A stretch of 64,000 bases of DNA, taken from assembly GCA_016716225.1 (NCBI GenBank), contig JADJWT010000001.1:1932501-1996500 (forward strand). Direction: 5' to 3'. The notes beneath the pieces were generated by a model. It made no database searches, was not told the origin of the DNA, and was given only the letters and a program-made list of their open reading frames with translations. Within the stretch, counting starts at the first letter, position 1. Every line of letters starts with the position of its first letter. Source of the DNA: Ignavibacteriota bacterium. GTDB taxonomy: Bacteria; Bacteroidota; Ignavibacteria; Ignavibacteriales; Melioribacteraceae. The position numbers and the translations under genes are program-made. Below, piece by piece: positions 1-11,813 of this stretch.

Positions 1-2808
<2,808 letters not shown>

Positions 2809-2875
2809 TTAAATTTATTTAAAGAAGGTATTATATTTGTAGATTTCTCATTCAATCTTAATTTTTGTTAAAATT

Positions 2876-2989
2876 TCTGGTGGCTATAGCTAAGGGGAAA
2901 CACCTCTTCCCATTCCGAACAGAGTAGTTAAGACCTTAAACGCCGATGGTACTGCATTTTTAAGTGTGGGAGAGTAGGAAGTCGCCAGT
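2876..2989 (+). rRNA. rrf: 5S ribosomal RNA
   Basis: The conserved 5S core is visible: GGAAACACCTCTTCCCATTCC near 2895 and CGCCGATGGTACTGC at 2941-2955. The terminal stem forms between TCTGGTGGC at the start and GTCGCCAG at the end. The gene lies about 70 nt after the 23S RNA with no tRNA between them, so the two are probably co-transcribed. Ends are set from the terminal stem and may be off by a few bases. Confidence 0.95.
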
Positions 2990-2998
2990 TTATTATTG

Positions 2999-3034
2999 AA
3001 ACCTCAATTTTTATAATTGGGGTTTTTTATTTTA
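2999..3034 (+). terminator. Rho-independent terminator of the rRNA operon
   Basis: An 8-bp stem (CCTCAATT pairing with AATTGGGG) is followed by a run of six T. It sits 10 bases after the 5S RNA and just before the convergent dnaX gene, so it closes the rRNA transcript. Confidence 0.85.
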
Positions 3035-3053
3035 AATCATCTAAATTCGAAAA

Positions 3054-4736
3054 CTATTTTATTTCTCTCCCGCCTAATTCTTCAACAATACTTTTAATTA
3101 TTGGATATTTAAAAATTTCATCTTCCTTAAATTCATTTACACTTTTTCCACTTGAACTATTTTTTTGAGTTTTTCTAAATTCAAATTTTGCTATGATATT
3201 TGAATCAAATAAAGTTGATAACCTTTTTGAAATATATTCAGATGAAGAATTTAAAATTGGAATATCTTCTTTATTATCAACCAAAATATGAAGAATATTT
3301 TTTTCTAATTTATCTGGAAAAGTATGTTCAAAAATTGATAAGGTAAACTTTTCTTTAATTATTGCTTCTTTTATTAAATTCCATTTTTCTTTAATTATTT
3401 CTATAGTTGGAGAGTTCTTAAATTTTACTTCATCGAGAGTTTTACTTTTTGCAATTGGAGAAGGTTTAATTTTTACGGATTTTTTTTCTTCCTTCAATAT
3501 TGGAAATGCTTCTTCAGGGACAGAATTAATTACAATATTTTCTTCAGATTTTAGCCCAACATTAATTTTTTCAATTAATTCAGTTTTTTTTTTATCAGTT
3601 ATTTCTTCTGCAATATCAACTTTTGCTATTAGTTCTGACAAAGTTGCGGATTTTACAAATCCAATTAAATGCGAAAGAGAAATCTCAACTTTTAATTTTT
3701 GATTTTGCGAAATTTTTATTTCATTTTGAGTTTTTGAAAGGAACGAAAGAATTCGTAACAAATCTCCTTCAGAAAATTTATCAGAATATTTCAAATATTT
3801 TGATTTGAGATTTTCTGAACTTTCAATAAAATTTGCAGATTTTGTAATTATAACTGTACTTATATTTCTGAAATGTTCAAGCAATCCATTTATAAAATCA
3901 ATAAAATTCCAACCATTTGTATAAATATTTTCAGAAACTTCAAAAGCAGTTTTAAATGATTTTTCTAAAATTGCATCAGAAATTTGGAAATATACTTCAT
4001 CATCAATTAAATTAAGCATTTTTTTAAGAATTGAAGAATCAACGGTATTTCCACAAAAAGAAACAACTTGATCAAAAACGCTTTCGGCGTCACGAAGTGC
4101 ACCATCTGCTTTTTTTGCAATCAAAGTTAATGATTCATCATCAATTTCTATTCTTTCAGAATCAGCAATTTTATTAAGTAATTTTTTAATTTCAGAAAGT
4201 TCAATTCTTCTAAAATCAAATCTTTGGCATCGTGAAATTATTGTCAGTGGAACTTTATGAATATCAGTTGTTGCGAAAATAAAAATGGTATGTTCAGGCG
4301 GTTCTTCCAAGGTTTTTAAAAGCGCATTGAAAGATTCTGTGGTAAGCATGTGAACTTCATCAATAATATAAATTTTGTATTCACCGCTTGTTGGTGCATA
4401 TTTTACAGATTCGCGTAAAGTTCTAATTTCATCAATTCTGCGATTTGATGCGCCGTCAATTTCAATAATATCTAACGATTGAGATTTGAGAAAATTTTCA
4501 CAAGCATCACATTTGTTGCATGGTTCTCCGCCATTTGGATTTTTACAATTTAAACGTTTTGCCAAAATTCTTGCAGTTGTAGTTTTTCCAACTCCACGTG
4601 GTCCGGCAAAAATATACGCATGACCAATTCTATTATTTTCAATTGCATTTTTTAAAGTTGTTGTTATGTGTTGTTGACCAACAACGTCTTCAAATAATTG
4701 TGGTCGCCATTTTCTTGCTGTAACAATAAAAGTCAT
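3054..4736 (-). CDS. dnaX: DNA polymerase III subunit gamma/tau
   Basis: This is the clamp-loader ATPase that loads the beta sliding clamp at the replication fork. The 560-residue product has Walker A at residues 45-52 (GPRGVGKT), a four-cysteine zinc site (C64, C73, C76, C79), the Walker B segment IIDEVH and the SRC motif of the AAA+ core. Domains I-III occupy about the first 370 residues. The lysine-rich tail that follows is the tau-specific region. Codons 382-385 contain a run of ten A, where gain or loss of one base gives an almost immediate stop, so a short gamma form of about 385 residues is plausible. The start overlaps the msrC stop by 4 nt, making it the third gene of lon-msrC-dnaX. 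Confidence 0.96.
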   Translation of the reverse strand: MTFIVTARKWRPQLFEDVVGQQHITTTLKNAIENNRIGHAYIFAGPRGVGKTTTARILAKRLNCKNPNGGEPCNKCDACENFLKSQSLDIIEIDGASNRRIDEIRTLRESVKYAPTSGEYKIYIIDEVHMLTTESFNALLKTLEEPPEHTIFIFATTDIHKVPLTIISRCQRFDFRRIELSEIKKLLNKIADSERIEIDDESLTLIAKKADGALRDAESVFDQVVSFCGNTVDSSILKKMLNLIDDEVYFQISDAILEKSFKTAFEVSENIYTNGWNFIDFINGLLEHFRNISTVIITKSANFIESSENLKSKYLKYSDKFSEGDLLRILSFLSKTQNEIKISQNQKLKVEISLSHLIGFVKSATLSELIAKVDIAEEITDKKKTELIEKINVGLKSEENIVINSVPEEAFPILKEEKKSVKIKPSPIAKSKTLDEVKFKNSPTIEIIKEKWNLIKEAIIKEKFTLSIFEHTFPDKLEKNILHILVDNKEDIPILNSSSEYISKRLSTLFDSNIIAKFEFRKTQKNSSSGKSVNEFKEDEIFKYPIIKSIVEELGGREIK

Positions 4737-5251
4737 AATAATTTTTCAATTTTTGATTGAGTTATTTTCAATTTTTCCGAAATCATTTCACAAATTTTTT
4801 CTAACCAAATTTTATCGGTTTCATTAAATGCAGAAAACTCTTTGCTATCTAGATCTAAAACTCCAATAATATTTTCATCAAAAGAAATGGGAATTACAAT
4901 TTCCGAATTTGTTTCAATATCGCAAGCAATATGTCCGGGAAATTCATGAACATTTGGAACTACTTGAGTTAATTTAGTTTCAACAGATTTTCCGCAAACT
5001 CCTTTTCCAATTTCAATTTTTGTACACGCAACTTTTCCTTGAAATGGACCAAGATATAACAAATTATTTTTGAATAAATAAAATCCAACCCAGCTAATTT
5101 TTTCAAAAGTTTGTTTAAATGCTGCAGTAATGTTTGATAGATTTGTAATTATTGGATCATTTGTATTTATCAAATTTTCAATCTGAAGAAATAATAATTT
5201 ATAAGTTTCTTCCAAGTCCAAATTTTTATCAATATTAATTTCTAAACTCAT
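4733..5251 (-). CDS. msrC: Free methionine-(R)-sulfoxide reductase (GAF domain)
   Basis: This enzyme reduces free methionine-(R)-sulfoxide, an oxidative repair reaction in the cytoplasm. The 172-residue protein is a single GAF domain with the family's signature blocks: GPFQGKVAC, GKGVCGKSV and GHIACDIE. The three cysteines at 76, 86 and 110 have the same spacing (10 and 24) as the catalytic cysteines of the E. coli enzyme. It overlaps lon upstream and dnaX downstream by 4 nt each (ATGA), so translation of all three is probably coupled. The symbol rests on the cysteine pattern. Confidence 0.9.
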   Translation of the reverse strand: MSLEINIDKNLDLEETYKLLFLQIENLINTNDPIITNLSNITAAFKQTFEKISWVGFYLFKNNLLYLGPFQGKVACTKIEIGKGVCGKSVETKLTQVVPNVHEFPGHIACDIETNSEIVIPISFDENIIGVLDLDSKEFSAFNETDKIWLEKICEMISEKLKITQSKIEKLL

Positions 5252-7665
5252 TTTGAAACTTTTCTTGGTTTTCTTTTAGTTTTTGGTTTTTCAAAAACAT
5301 ATTGGAAAGCTTCTTTAATATCGTCAACCGGAATTATTTTTAAACCATCTTTTATTGCTGATTTTATTTCAACTAAATCATTTTCATTTCCTTTTGGAAT
5401 TAAAACTGTAGAAATTCCGTTCCGTTTTGCTGCAAGAAGTTTTTCATTCAATCCGCCAATTGGTAAAACTTTACCGCGTAAAGTAATTTCTCCAGTCATC
5501 GCAACATCACCACTTGCTGGTTTTTTACTTATTGCCGAATACATTGCCAAAGTCATTGTAATTCCAGCTGAAGGTCCGTCTTTTGGAATTGCTCCTTCCG
5601 GCAAATGAATATGAATTTCTTTTCCCTTATGAAAATTTAAAGGTAATTTTAATTCTTTTGCATTTGATCTCAAATAACTAAGTGCAGCTTGTGCAGATTC
5701 TTTCATTACTTCGCCAAGTTTTCCGGTAAGAGTTAATTTCCCGGTTCCATCCATAATTGTAACTTCAACATTTAGAATTTCTCCACCGACGCTCGTCCAA
5801 GCCAAACCTGTTACACTTCCAATTTTTGATTCTCGTAAATTTTTCTGCATTCTAAATTTTGGAACACCCAAATATTTTTCAATTTTTTCCGGAGTAATTG
5901 CAAATCCTTCAAAGATCTTATTTTTTGTGCGGGACTTAGATTTGTTCATCACAATTTCTTTAGCAGTTTTTCTAAACACCGATGCAATTTCTCGTTCTAA
6001 ATTTCTCACGCCGGCTTCTCTCGTATATTCCAAAATTATTTTTTGAACAGATTTATCATGCAATTCAACTTTCAACTTATTTAAACCGTGCGCTTCCAGT
6101 TGTTTAGGAACAATATGTTTTTTTGCAATTTCAATTTTTTCATGTTCAAGATATCCGGGCAATTCAATAATTTCCATTCGATCTTGTAAAGGCAAAGGAA
6201 TATTATATCTAACATTTGCTGTTGTAATAAACATAACTTGAGAAAGATCATATTCAACATCCAAATAATGATCTGAAAAATTATGATTTTGTTCGGGGTC
6301 TAAAACTTCCAACATTGCAGAAGATGGATCGCCGCGGAAATCCATGCTCATTTTATCAATTTCATCAAGTAAAATTACAGGATTTATTGTTCCGGCTTTT
6401 TTCATTGATTGAATAATTTTTCCGGGAAGTGCGCCAATATAAGTTCTTCTATGCCCGCGTATTTCAGCTTCATCACGAACTCCGCCCAAACTTATTCGAA
6501 CAAAATTTCTACCTAAAGCTCTTGCAATTGATTTGCCGAGCGACGTTTTTCCAACTCCGGGAGGACCGACAAAACACAAAATTTGTCCTTTCATTTGCTT
6601 AACCAAATTAAGAACAGCAATATGTTCAACAATTCTTTCTTTTGGTTTGTCCAAACCGTAATGATCTTCATCCAAAATTTTTCTAACATTTTCAATATCA
6701 AGAATATCTTTTGTTTTATTAGCCCACGGAACATCTGTAAGCCAATCAAGATAATTTCTAATGACCGTAAACTCCGGTGAACTTGGCGGAGTTTTTCTAA
6801 GTTTTTCAAATTCTTCTGCCGCTTTTGCTTTTGCATCTTTTGGCATTTTAGCTTTTGCAATTTTTTCTTTTATCTTTTTAAATTCCGGAGAAATTTCTTC
6901 CTCTTTACCCAATTCATCTTGAAGAATTCTAATTTGTTCCGCAATAATAAATTTACGCTGAGTTTTTGTAATATTTTCTTGAACTTTTAATTCAATTTCT
7001 TTTTCAACTTTTAAAATATCAACTTCAGAATTAAGCAATTTTATCACATCATAAATTTGATCGCGAAGTGAGAATTTTTTTAAGATTGATTGTTTTACTT
7101 GAATTGACTGATTAATATTTGCCGCAACGTAAAATAATTTTCTATCCGGTTCATCAATATTTTCATAAGCTGTGATTGCTTCCGCGGGAATATTTCTATT
7201 ATTCTTTACATAATCTTTAAACTGATTACTTAATTGACGGATAAGTGCATTAAGTTCTTGAGGTTCAATTGGTTCAGAAAGAATTATTTCAACTTCCGCT
7301 TCAAAAAATTCTTTTCGGTTCGAAAATTTTTTAATTTTTCCTTGAACAATTCCATCAACCAAAATTTTCATTAATCCGTTTGGGAGTTTTAAAATTTGAA
7401 TAATTTTTGCAATTGTTCCTTCTTCAAAAATATCTTCGGCTGTCGGATCTTCAAGATTTGCTCTTTTTTGTGCAGATAGAAAAATAAATTTTGAGTGTTC
7501 TAAAGAATAATTTGCAGCATTTATTGATTGTTCTCTTCCAACTAAAACCGGAAAAATCATATACGGAAAAATTATATTATCCCTTAAAGGCAATACCGGA
7601 AGCAGTTTTGGGATTTCATTAAGAATTGTAGATTCGTCGGAATTATTTTTTTTTGTCGTTGCCAT
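5248..7665 (-). CDS. lon: ATP-dependent protease La (Lon)
   Basis: Lon degrades misfolded and regulatory proteins in the cytoplasm. The 805-residue length is normal. The order is an N-terminal substrate-binding LON domain (about 20-220), a coiled linker, an AAA+ module with Walker A at 367-375 (GPPGVGKTS) and the FVRISLGGVRDEAEIRGH block, then the protease domain. The catalytic dyad is Ser699 (DGPSAG) and Lys742 (GGLNEKLLAAKR). The N-terminus is short and polar. It is the first gene of lon-msrC-dnaX and is divergent from suhB across an 83-bp gap that must contain both promoters. No heat-shock promoter or strong ribosome binding site could be identified by eye. Confidence 0.97.
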   Translation of the reverse strand: MATTKKNNSDESTILNEIPKLLPVLPLRDNIIFPYMIFPVLVGREQSINAANYSLEHSKFIFLSAQKRANLEDPTAEDIFEEGTIAKIIQILKLPNGLMKILVDGIVQGKIKKFSNRKEFFEAEVEIILSEPIEPQELNALIRQLSNQFKDYVKNNRNIPAEAITAYENIDEPDRKLFYVAANINQSIQVKQSILKKFSLRDQIYDVIKLLNSEVDILKVEKEIELKVQENITKTQRKFIIAEQIRILQDELGKEEEISPEFKKIKEKIAKAKMPKDAKAKAAEEFEKLRKTPPSSPEFTVIRNYLDWLTDVPWANKTKDILDIENVRKILDEDHYGLDKPKERIVEHIAVLNLVKQMKGQILCFVGPPGVGKTSLGKSIARALGRNFVRISLGGVRDEAEIRGHRRTYIGALPGKIIQSMKKAGTINPVILLDEIDKMSMDFRGDPSSAMLEVLDPEQNHNFSDHYLDVEYDLSQVMFITTANVRYNIPLPLQDRMEIIELPGYLEHEKIEIAKKHIVPKQLEAHGLNKLKVELHDKSVQKIILEYTREAGVRNLEREIASVFRKTAKEIVMNKSKSRTKNKIFEGFAITPEKIEKYLGVPKFRMQKNLRESKIGSVTGLAWTSVGGEILNVEVTIMDGTGKLTLTGKLGEVMKESAQAALSYLRSNAKELKLPLNFHKGKEIHIHLPEGAIPKDGPSAGITMTLAMYSAISKKPASGDVAMTGEITLRGKVLPIGGLNEKLLAAKRNGISTVLIPKGNENDLVEIKSAIKDGLKIIPVDDIKEAFQYVFEKPKTKRKPRKVSK

Positions 7666-7748
7666 AATTATTAATAAGTTTGAAAATGTAATTATTCAAA
7701 ATACCAAATTATTGAAGTGCATTCAAATTAAAGAATTAGGAAAAAATT

Positions 7749-8516
7749 ATGCTGCAGAAAATTATTGATATTTCTAAAGAAGCCGGAGAAATAATTAGAA
7801 ATGGTTATAGAAAAAATATTTCGATAGAATTTAAAACTGATGCATCAAATATTGTAACAAATATTGATAAATCTGCGGAAAAAATTATTACGGATTTTAT
7901 AATGAAAGAATTTCCAACTCACTCAATAATTGCAGAAGAATCCGGATTAACGACAAAAAATTCAGAATATCAATGGGTAATTGATCCGCTTGATGGAACA
8001 ACAAATTTTGCTCACGGATTGCCGCTTTTTTCGGTATCAATCGGAGTTCAAAAAAATGATGAAACATTTTACGGAGTAATTTATGATGTAATGAGAGATA
8101 CAATTTTTGCGGCAGAAAAAGGTTCCGGAACTTTTGAAAATGATAAAAAAATTTCTGTAAGCAAAAATGATAATTTGGCGGAAAGCCTTTTGGTTACAGG
8201 CTTTTCTTACGATATTAAGAATAATTATTTGGAAGAAGTAAATTATTTTGCACAATTTTTAACAAAAGTGCGTGCAATAAGAAGATTGGGTTCTGCGGCA
8301 ATAGATTTTTGTTTTGTTGCAAATGGAATTTTCGACGGATTTTGGGAAGCAAACTTAAAAGCTTGGGATGTTTGTGCGGGGTTATTGATTGTTGAAGAAG
8401 CTGGTGGAAAAATTTCTGATTATAATGGAAATTTAGTAAATATAAATTCCCCAAATTTCTTGGCAACAAACGGAAAAGTTCATTCTAAAATGGTAGAAAT
8501 TTTAAAAAGTAAATAA
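7749..8516 (+). CDS. suhB: Inositol monophosphatase family protein
   Basis: This is a Mg2+-dependent phosphatase of the inositol monophosphatase/SuhB family, acting on inositol phosphate or similar small phosphates. The metal-binding motifs are complete: AEES at 62-65, DPLDGTT at 79-85, and the WD motif with Asp207 followed by the GLLIVEEAGG helix. The 255-residue length is typical. AGGA lies a short way before the start. The gene stands alone between lon (divergent) and a GlsB-like gene (convergent). The family is certain. The true substrate is not readable from sequence, so the symbol is a family label. Confidence 0.9.
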   Translation: MLQKIIDISKEAGEIIRNGYRKNISIEFKTDASNIVTNIDKSAEKIITDFIMKEFPTHSIIAEESGLTTKNSEYQWVIDPLDGTTNFAHGLPLFSVSIGVQKNDETFYGVIYDVMRDTIFAAEKGSGTFENDKKISVSKNDNLAESLLVTGFSYDIKNNYLEEVNYFAQFLTKVRAIRRLGSAAIDFCFVANGIFDGFWEANLKAWDVCAGLLIVEEAGGKISDYNGNLVNINSPNFLATNGKVHSKMVEILKSK

Positions 8517-8590
8517 ATTAAACTTTTTTCAAAACATTAAAAATCAATGTAAATCTTTTTTTTCTGTGTAATCAGTTTTCTATTAAACTT

Positions 8591-8839
8591 TTAATTACTA
8601 ATAAGTTTTGAAATCCAAAGAATAATAACTGCTCCTAAAGTTGCGACTAAGATTCCGTGAATGTTAAAATCGGTGACTCCAGTTCCACCAAGTTGTGAAA
8701 CTAAAAATCCTCCGACAAATGCACCCACAATTCCCAGAATAATATTTCCTAAACATCCTTTTTTATTTTTAGGAGTTACAATTTTAGTAGAAAGCCATCC
8801 GGCTAAACCTCCAACAATTATCCAGCTTATAAATCCCAT
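8591..8839 (-). CDS. GlsB/YeaQ/YmgE family membrane protein
   Basis: An 82-residue inner-membrane protein with three hydrophobic segments and the family's glycine-rich pattern: GGLAGWLSTKIV, then a KKGCLGNIILGIVGAFVGG block, then a C-terminal helix. The family is linked to general stress responses in other bacteria, but its molecular role is unknown. An AAGGAAG ribosome binding site precedes the start. It is a single-gene unit, convergent with suhB and divergent from cmk. Confidence 0.9.
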   Translation of the reverse strand: MGFISWIIVGGLAGWLSTKIVTPKNKKGCLGNIILGIVGAFVGGFLVSQLGGTGVTDFNIHGILVATLGAVIILWISKLISN

Positions 8840-8934
8840 TTTCTTCCTTTTAAATTTTCTAAACTATTATAATATAACAAATTAGAGGAAAATTTCTTTG
8901 GTAAAAAGTATTAATTTAATTACTTTTACAAACT

Positions 8935-9612
8935 ATGCAAAAATTTATAATTATCGCAATTGATGGTCCGGCTGCAAGTGGAAAAAGTACAGTAGCAAAA
9001 AAACTTGCTGATAAACTTGGATTCTTATATATTGATACCGGAGCAATGTATCGTGCAATAACTTTTTATGCTCAAGATAATAATATTGAAGAAAATGAAA
9101 ATGCTATAATTGATGCAGTAAAAAAAATTGATTTAGTTTTGAAATATTCAAACGGATTAACAAGTGTATTTATTGATGGAATTGATGTAACGGAAAAAAT
9201 TAGAACTCCAAAAGTAAATTCTAAAGTAAGTGATATTAGTAAAATAAAAGATGTGAGAACAGAATTAGTAAAGCTTCAGAGAAAATTTGGAGAAAATAAT
9301 AATTTAGTTGTTGAAGGTAGAGACACAACCACAGTTGTGTTTCCAAACGCAGATGTTAAAATTTATCTTACTGCAGATACTAAAGAAAGAGCTAAACGCA
9401 GATTTATTGAATATAAAGAAAAAGGTATCGAAATTTCTCAAGATGAAGTTGAAAAAAGTTTGTTAAATAGAGATTCAATTGATAGTACTCGTGAAGTTAG
9501 TCCTTTAACAAAAGCTCAAGATGCAGTTGAAATTGACACAACAAATTTAACAATAGATCAAGAAATTGAAAAAATTGTAGAAAGAATTAGAAGTAATGGA
9601 AAATATAATTAA
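8935..9612 (+). CDS. cmk: Cytidylate kinase
   Basis: This enzyme phosphorylates CMP and dCMP to the diphosphates in pyrimidine salvage. The P-loop is GPAASGKST at residues 11-19, followed by the LYIDTGAMYRAIT block that is diagnostic of CMP kinases. The VVEGRDTTTVVFPNA segment near residue 125 and the RAKRR lid arginines are also present. At 225 residues it has normal length. It lies directly upstream of rpsA in the same orientation, a cmk-rpsA arrangement seen in many bacteria. Confidence 0.97.
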   Translation: MQKFIIIAIDGPAASGKSTVAKKLADKLGFLYIDTGAMYRAITFYAQDNNIEENENAIIDAVKKIDLVLKYSNGLTSVFIDGIDVTEKIRTPKVNSKVSDISKIKDVRTELVKLQRKFGENNNLVVEGRDTTTVVFPNADVKIYLTADTKERAKRRFIEYKEKGIEISQDEVEKSLLNRDSIDSTREVSPLTKAQDAVEIDTTNLTIDQEIEKIVERIRSNGKYN

Positions 9613-9714
9613 CAGCCATCAATAAAAAACTAATGTTAAACTAAAAAAGTAAATGTATTTCAAATCTTATGATGGTAAAGAAAAGAAATACATAAAAAAA
9701 TAGTTGGAGTTTAA

Positions 9715-11553
9715 ATGTCAGAAGAAAAAGAAGTTAAAAAGAGTAAAACTGTATTTGAATCAGCAAAATTCATGAATGCAGATGAATACTCAAATGAAGA
9801 ACTTCAAACACTTGCCAGACTTTATGATCAATCATTTCAAGATCTTAAAGAAGGTGAAATTATCAAAGGAAAAATTGTTGGAATTACCGAAGACAATATT
9901 GTTTTGGATGTCGGTTTTAAATCAGATGGAACAATTTCCCGCAATGATTTCTTAGCAACTGAAGAAATAAAAATCGGTAACGATGTTGATGTTGTAATTG
10001 AAAGTGTTGAAGATGAAGACGGAAATTTGTTATTAAGTAAAAAACGTGCAGACTTCCTAAAAGTTTGGGCAAAAATTATTGATGCTCATGAAAATGAAAC
10101 AATTCTTTCCGGAAAAATTCTTAAAAGAATTAAGGGCGGAATGGTTGTTGATATTATGGGAATTGAATCATTTTTACCAGGTTCACAAATTGACATTAGA
10201 CCGGTTAGAGATTTTGATGCATTTGTTGGTCAAACAATGGATTTCAAAATTGTAAAAATAAATAACCAAACCGAAAATGTTGTAGTTTCTCACAAAGCAT
10301 TAATTGAAGAAACAATTTCAGATCAAAGAAAAGAAATTCTTGAAGGTTTGGATAAAGGTCAAATTCTTGAAGGAACCGTTAAAGCAATTACAGACTTTGG
10401 TGTATTTGTTGATCTTGGCGGAGTTGACGGTTTAATTCACATAACAGATTTAAGCTGGGGAAGAATTAATCATCCAAGTGAAATTGTTAAACTTGATGAA
10501 AAAATTAAAGTTGTTGTTACAGATTTTGATATGGAAAGAAAGAGAATTTCTCTTAGCTTAAAGCAACTTCAACCACATCCTTGGGAAAAAATTGACGAGA
10601 ATTATAAAATTGGCGATAAAGTTTCCGGAAGAGTTGTTTCTCTTACAGATTACGGCGCATTTATTGAAATTGAAAAAGGAATTGAAGGCCTAATTCATAT
10701 TTCAGAAATGTGCTGGACTCAACACATCAGCCATCCTTCACAACATGTTTCAATGGGACAGAATATTGAAGCTGTAATATTGAGTCTAGATAAATCAGAA
10801 AAGAAAATTTCTCTTGGTATGAAACAATTAACACCGGATCCTTGGCAAGAATTATTGAAAAAATATCCAGTCGGATCTAAACATGTTGGAACTGCAAGAA
10901 ATCTTACCAACTTTGGTGTTTTTGTTGAATTAGAACCCGGAATTGATGGATTAGTTCACATTTCAGATTTATCGTGGACAAAAAAAGTTCGCCATCCCGG
11001 AGAAATTGTAAAAAAAGGTGAAAAACTTGATGTTATTGTTTTAAGTATTGATACCGAAGAAAGAAAAATTTCTTTAGGACACAAACAAGTTTCTGATAAT
11101 CCCTGGGATAATTTTGAAAATGTATATCATGTTGGAAAATTTGAAGAAGTTAAAGTTGTTAGAATTATTGAAAAAGGTGTAATTGCTGAATTAGCTTTAG
11201 GTGTCGATGGATTTATTCCAACATCACAACTTTCTCCATCAAAAATTAAAAATGTTTCACTTTCATTTCCGGTTGAAACAATTCTAAGTGCAAAAATTGT
11301 TGAATTCGATAAAGAAAATAAAAAAATTGTACTTAGTGTAATTGCCGCAATGAAAGAAAAAACTGATGCTGAGATTACAGATTATATTGCTAAACACAAA
11401 TTAGAAAAAGTTACCATTGAAGATGTTAAAAATGCAGATGCCGGAAAATTTGATTCTTCAATTTTCCCCGGATTTGATGAACCTGAAATTCATGTAGCTG
11501 AAAAATCTGATGAAAAGAAAAGTGAAGTAAAATCTGATAAAGAAAGTAAATAG
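9715..11553 (+). CDS. rpsA: 30S ribosomal protein S1
   Basis: S1 binds mRNA on the small ribosomal subunit and helps translation start. The 612-residue protein shows six S1 repeats, beginning near GEIIKGKIVG, ETILSGKILK, GQILEGTVKA, GDKVSGRVVS, GSKHVGTARN and GKFEEVKVVR. Repeats 3-5 are the most regular, each with a DGLIHISDLSW-like core, as expected for the RNA-binding part. The last 60 residues are acidic and lysine-rich. A GGAG lies 9 nt before the start and a strong terminator follows. Confidence 0.97.
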   Translation: MSEEKEVKKSKTVFESAKFMNADEYSNEELQTLARLYDQSFQDLKEGEIIKGKIVGITEDNIVLDVGFKSDGTISRNDFLATEEIKIGNDVDVVIESVEDEDGNLLLSKKRADFLKVWAKIIDAHENETILSGKILKRIKGGMVVDIMGIESFLPGSQIDIRPVRDFDAFVGQTMDFKIVKINNQTENVVVSHKALIEETISDQRKEILEGLDKGQILEGTVKAITDFGVFVDLGGVDGLIHITDLSWGRINHPSEIVKLDEKIKVVVTDFDMERKRISLSLKQLQPHPWEKIDENYKIGDKVSGRVVSLTDYGAFIEIEKGIEGLIHISEMCWTQHISHPSQHVSMGQNIEAVILSLDKSEKKISLGMKQLTPDPWQELLKKYPVGSKHVGTARNLTNFGVFVELEPGIDGLVHISDLSWTKKVRHPGEIVKKGEKLDVIVLSIDTEERKISLGHKQVSDNPWDNFENVYHVGKFEEVKVVRIIEKGVIAELALGVDGFIPTSQLSPSKIKNVSLSFPVETILSAKIVEFDKENKKIVLSVIAAMKEKTDAEITDYIAKHKLEKVTIEDVKNADAGKFDSSIFPGFDEPEIHVAEKSDEKKSEVKSDKESK

Positions 11554-11566
11554 TTAGATATTTATT

Positions 11567-11613
11567 AAAGGCTGTAAAATTTTCACAAATGAATTTTTTG
11601 CAGCCTTTTTTTA
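11567..11613 (+). terminator. Rho-independent terminator after rpsA
   Basis: AAAGGCTGTAAAA pairs with TTTTTGCAGCCTTT, giving a stem of about 13 bp with a short loop, and a run of seven T follows. It begins 14 bases after the rpsA stop. Confidence 0.9.
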
Positions 11614-11637
11614 TTATTTTTTTTTTGCATTTTCTTT

Positions 11638-11772
11638 TTCATAATCTTAATCATAATCATAATCATAATCTTACTCTGTTTTTTAATTTTTTGTTTTAAT
11701 CATCATATGTTACAAAAAGGATAAAGCTTAAGAAGAGTAAGAATAAGATTAAGAGTAAGATTAAGAAGAAAA
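11638..11772. repeat. Low-complexity inverted repeat between rpsA and mtaB
   Basis: The left arm (about 11640-11675) is made of repeated CATAAT/CTTAAT units. The right arm (about 11727-11772) is made of AAGATT/AAGAGT units that are roughly its reverse complement, for example CTTACTCT on the left against AAGAGTAAG on the right. It could fold into a long imperfect hairpin around a spacer of about 50 bp. No gene is supported here. An open frame on the minus strand that crosses this stretch is a by-product. Confidence 0.6.
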
Positions 11773-11813
11773 AATTGTAAAATAAAACTTTTGAATTTAG
11801 AAAATTTATAGAA

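Noticed and set aside
2809..2875. A tRNA between 23S and 5S
   Set aside because: The spacer is too short and AT-rich, without any tRNA arm.
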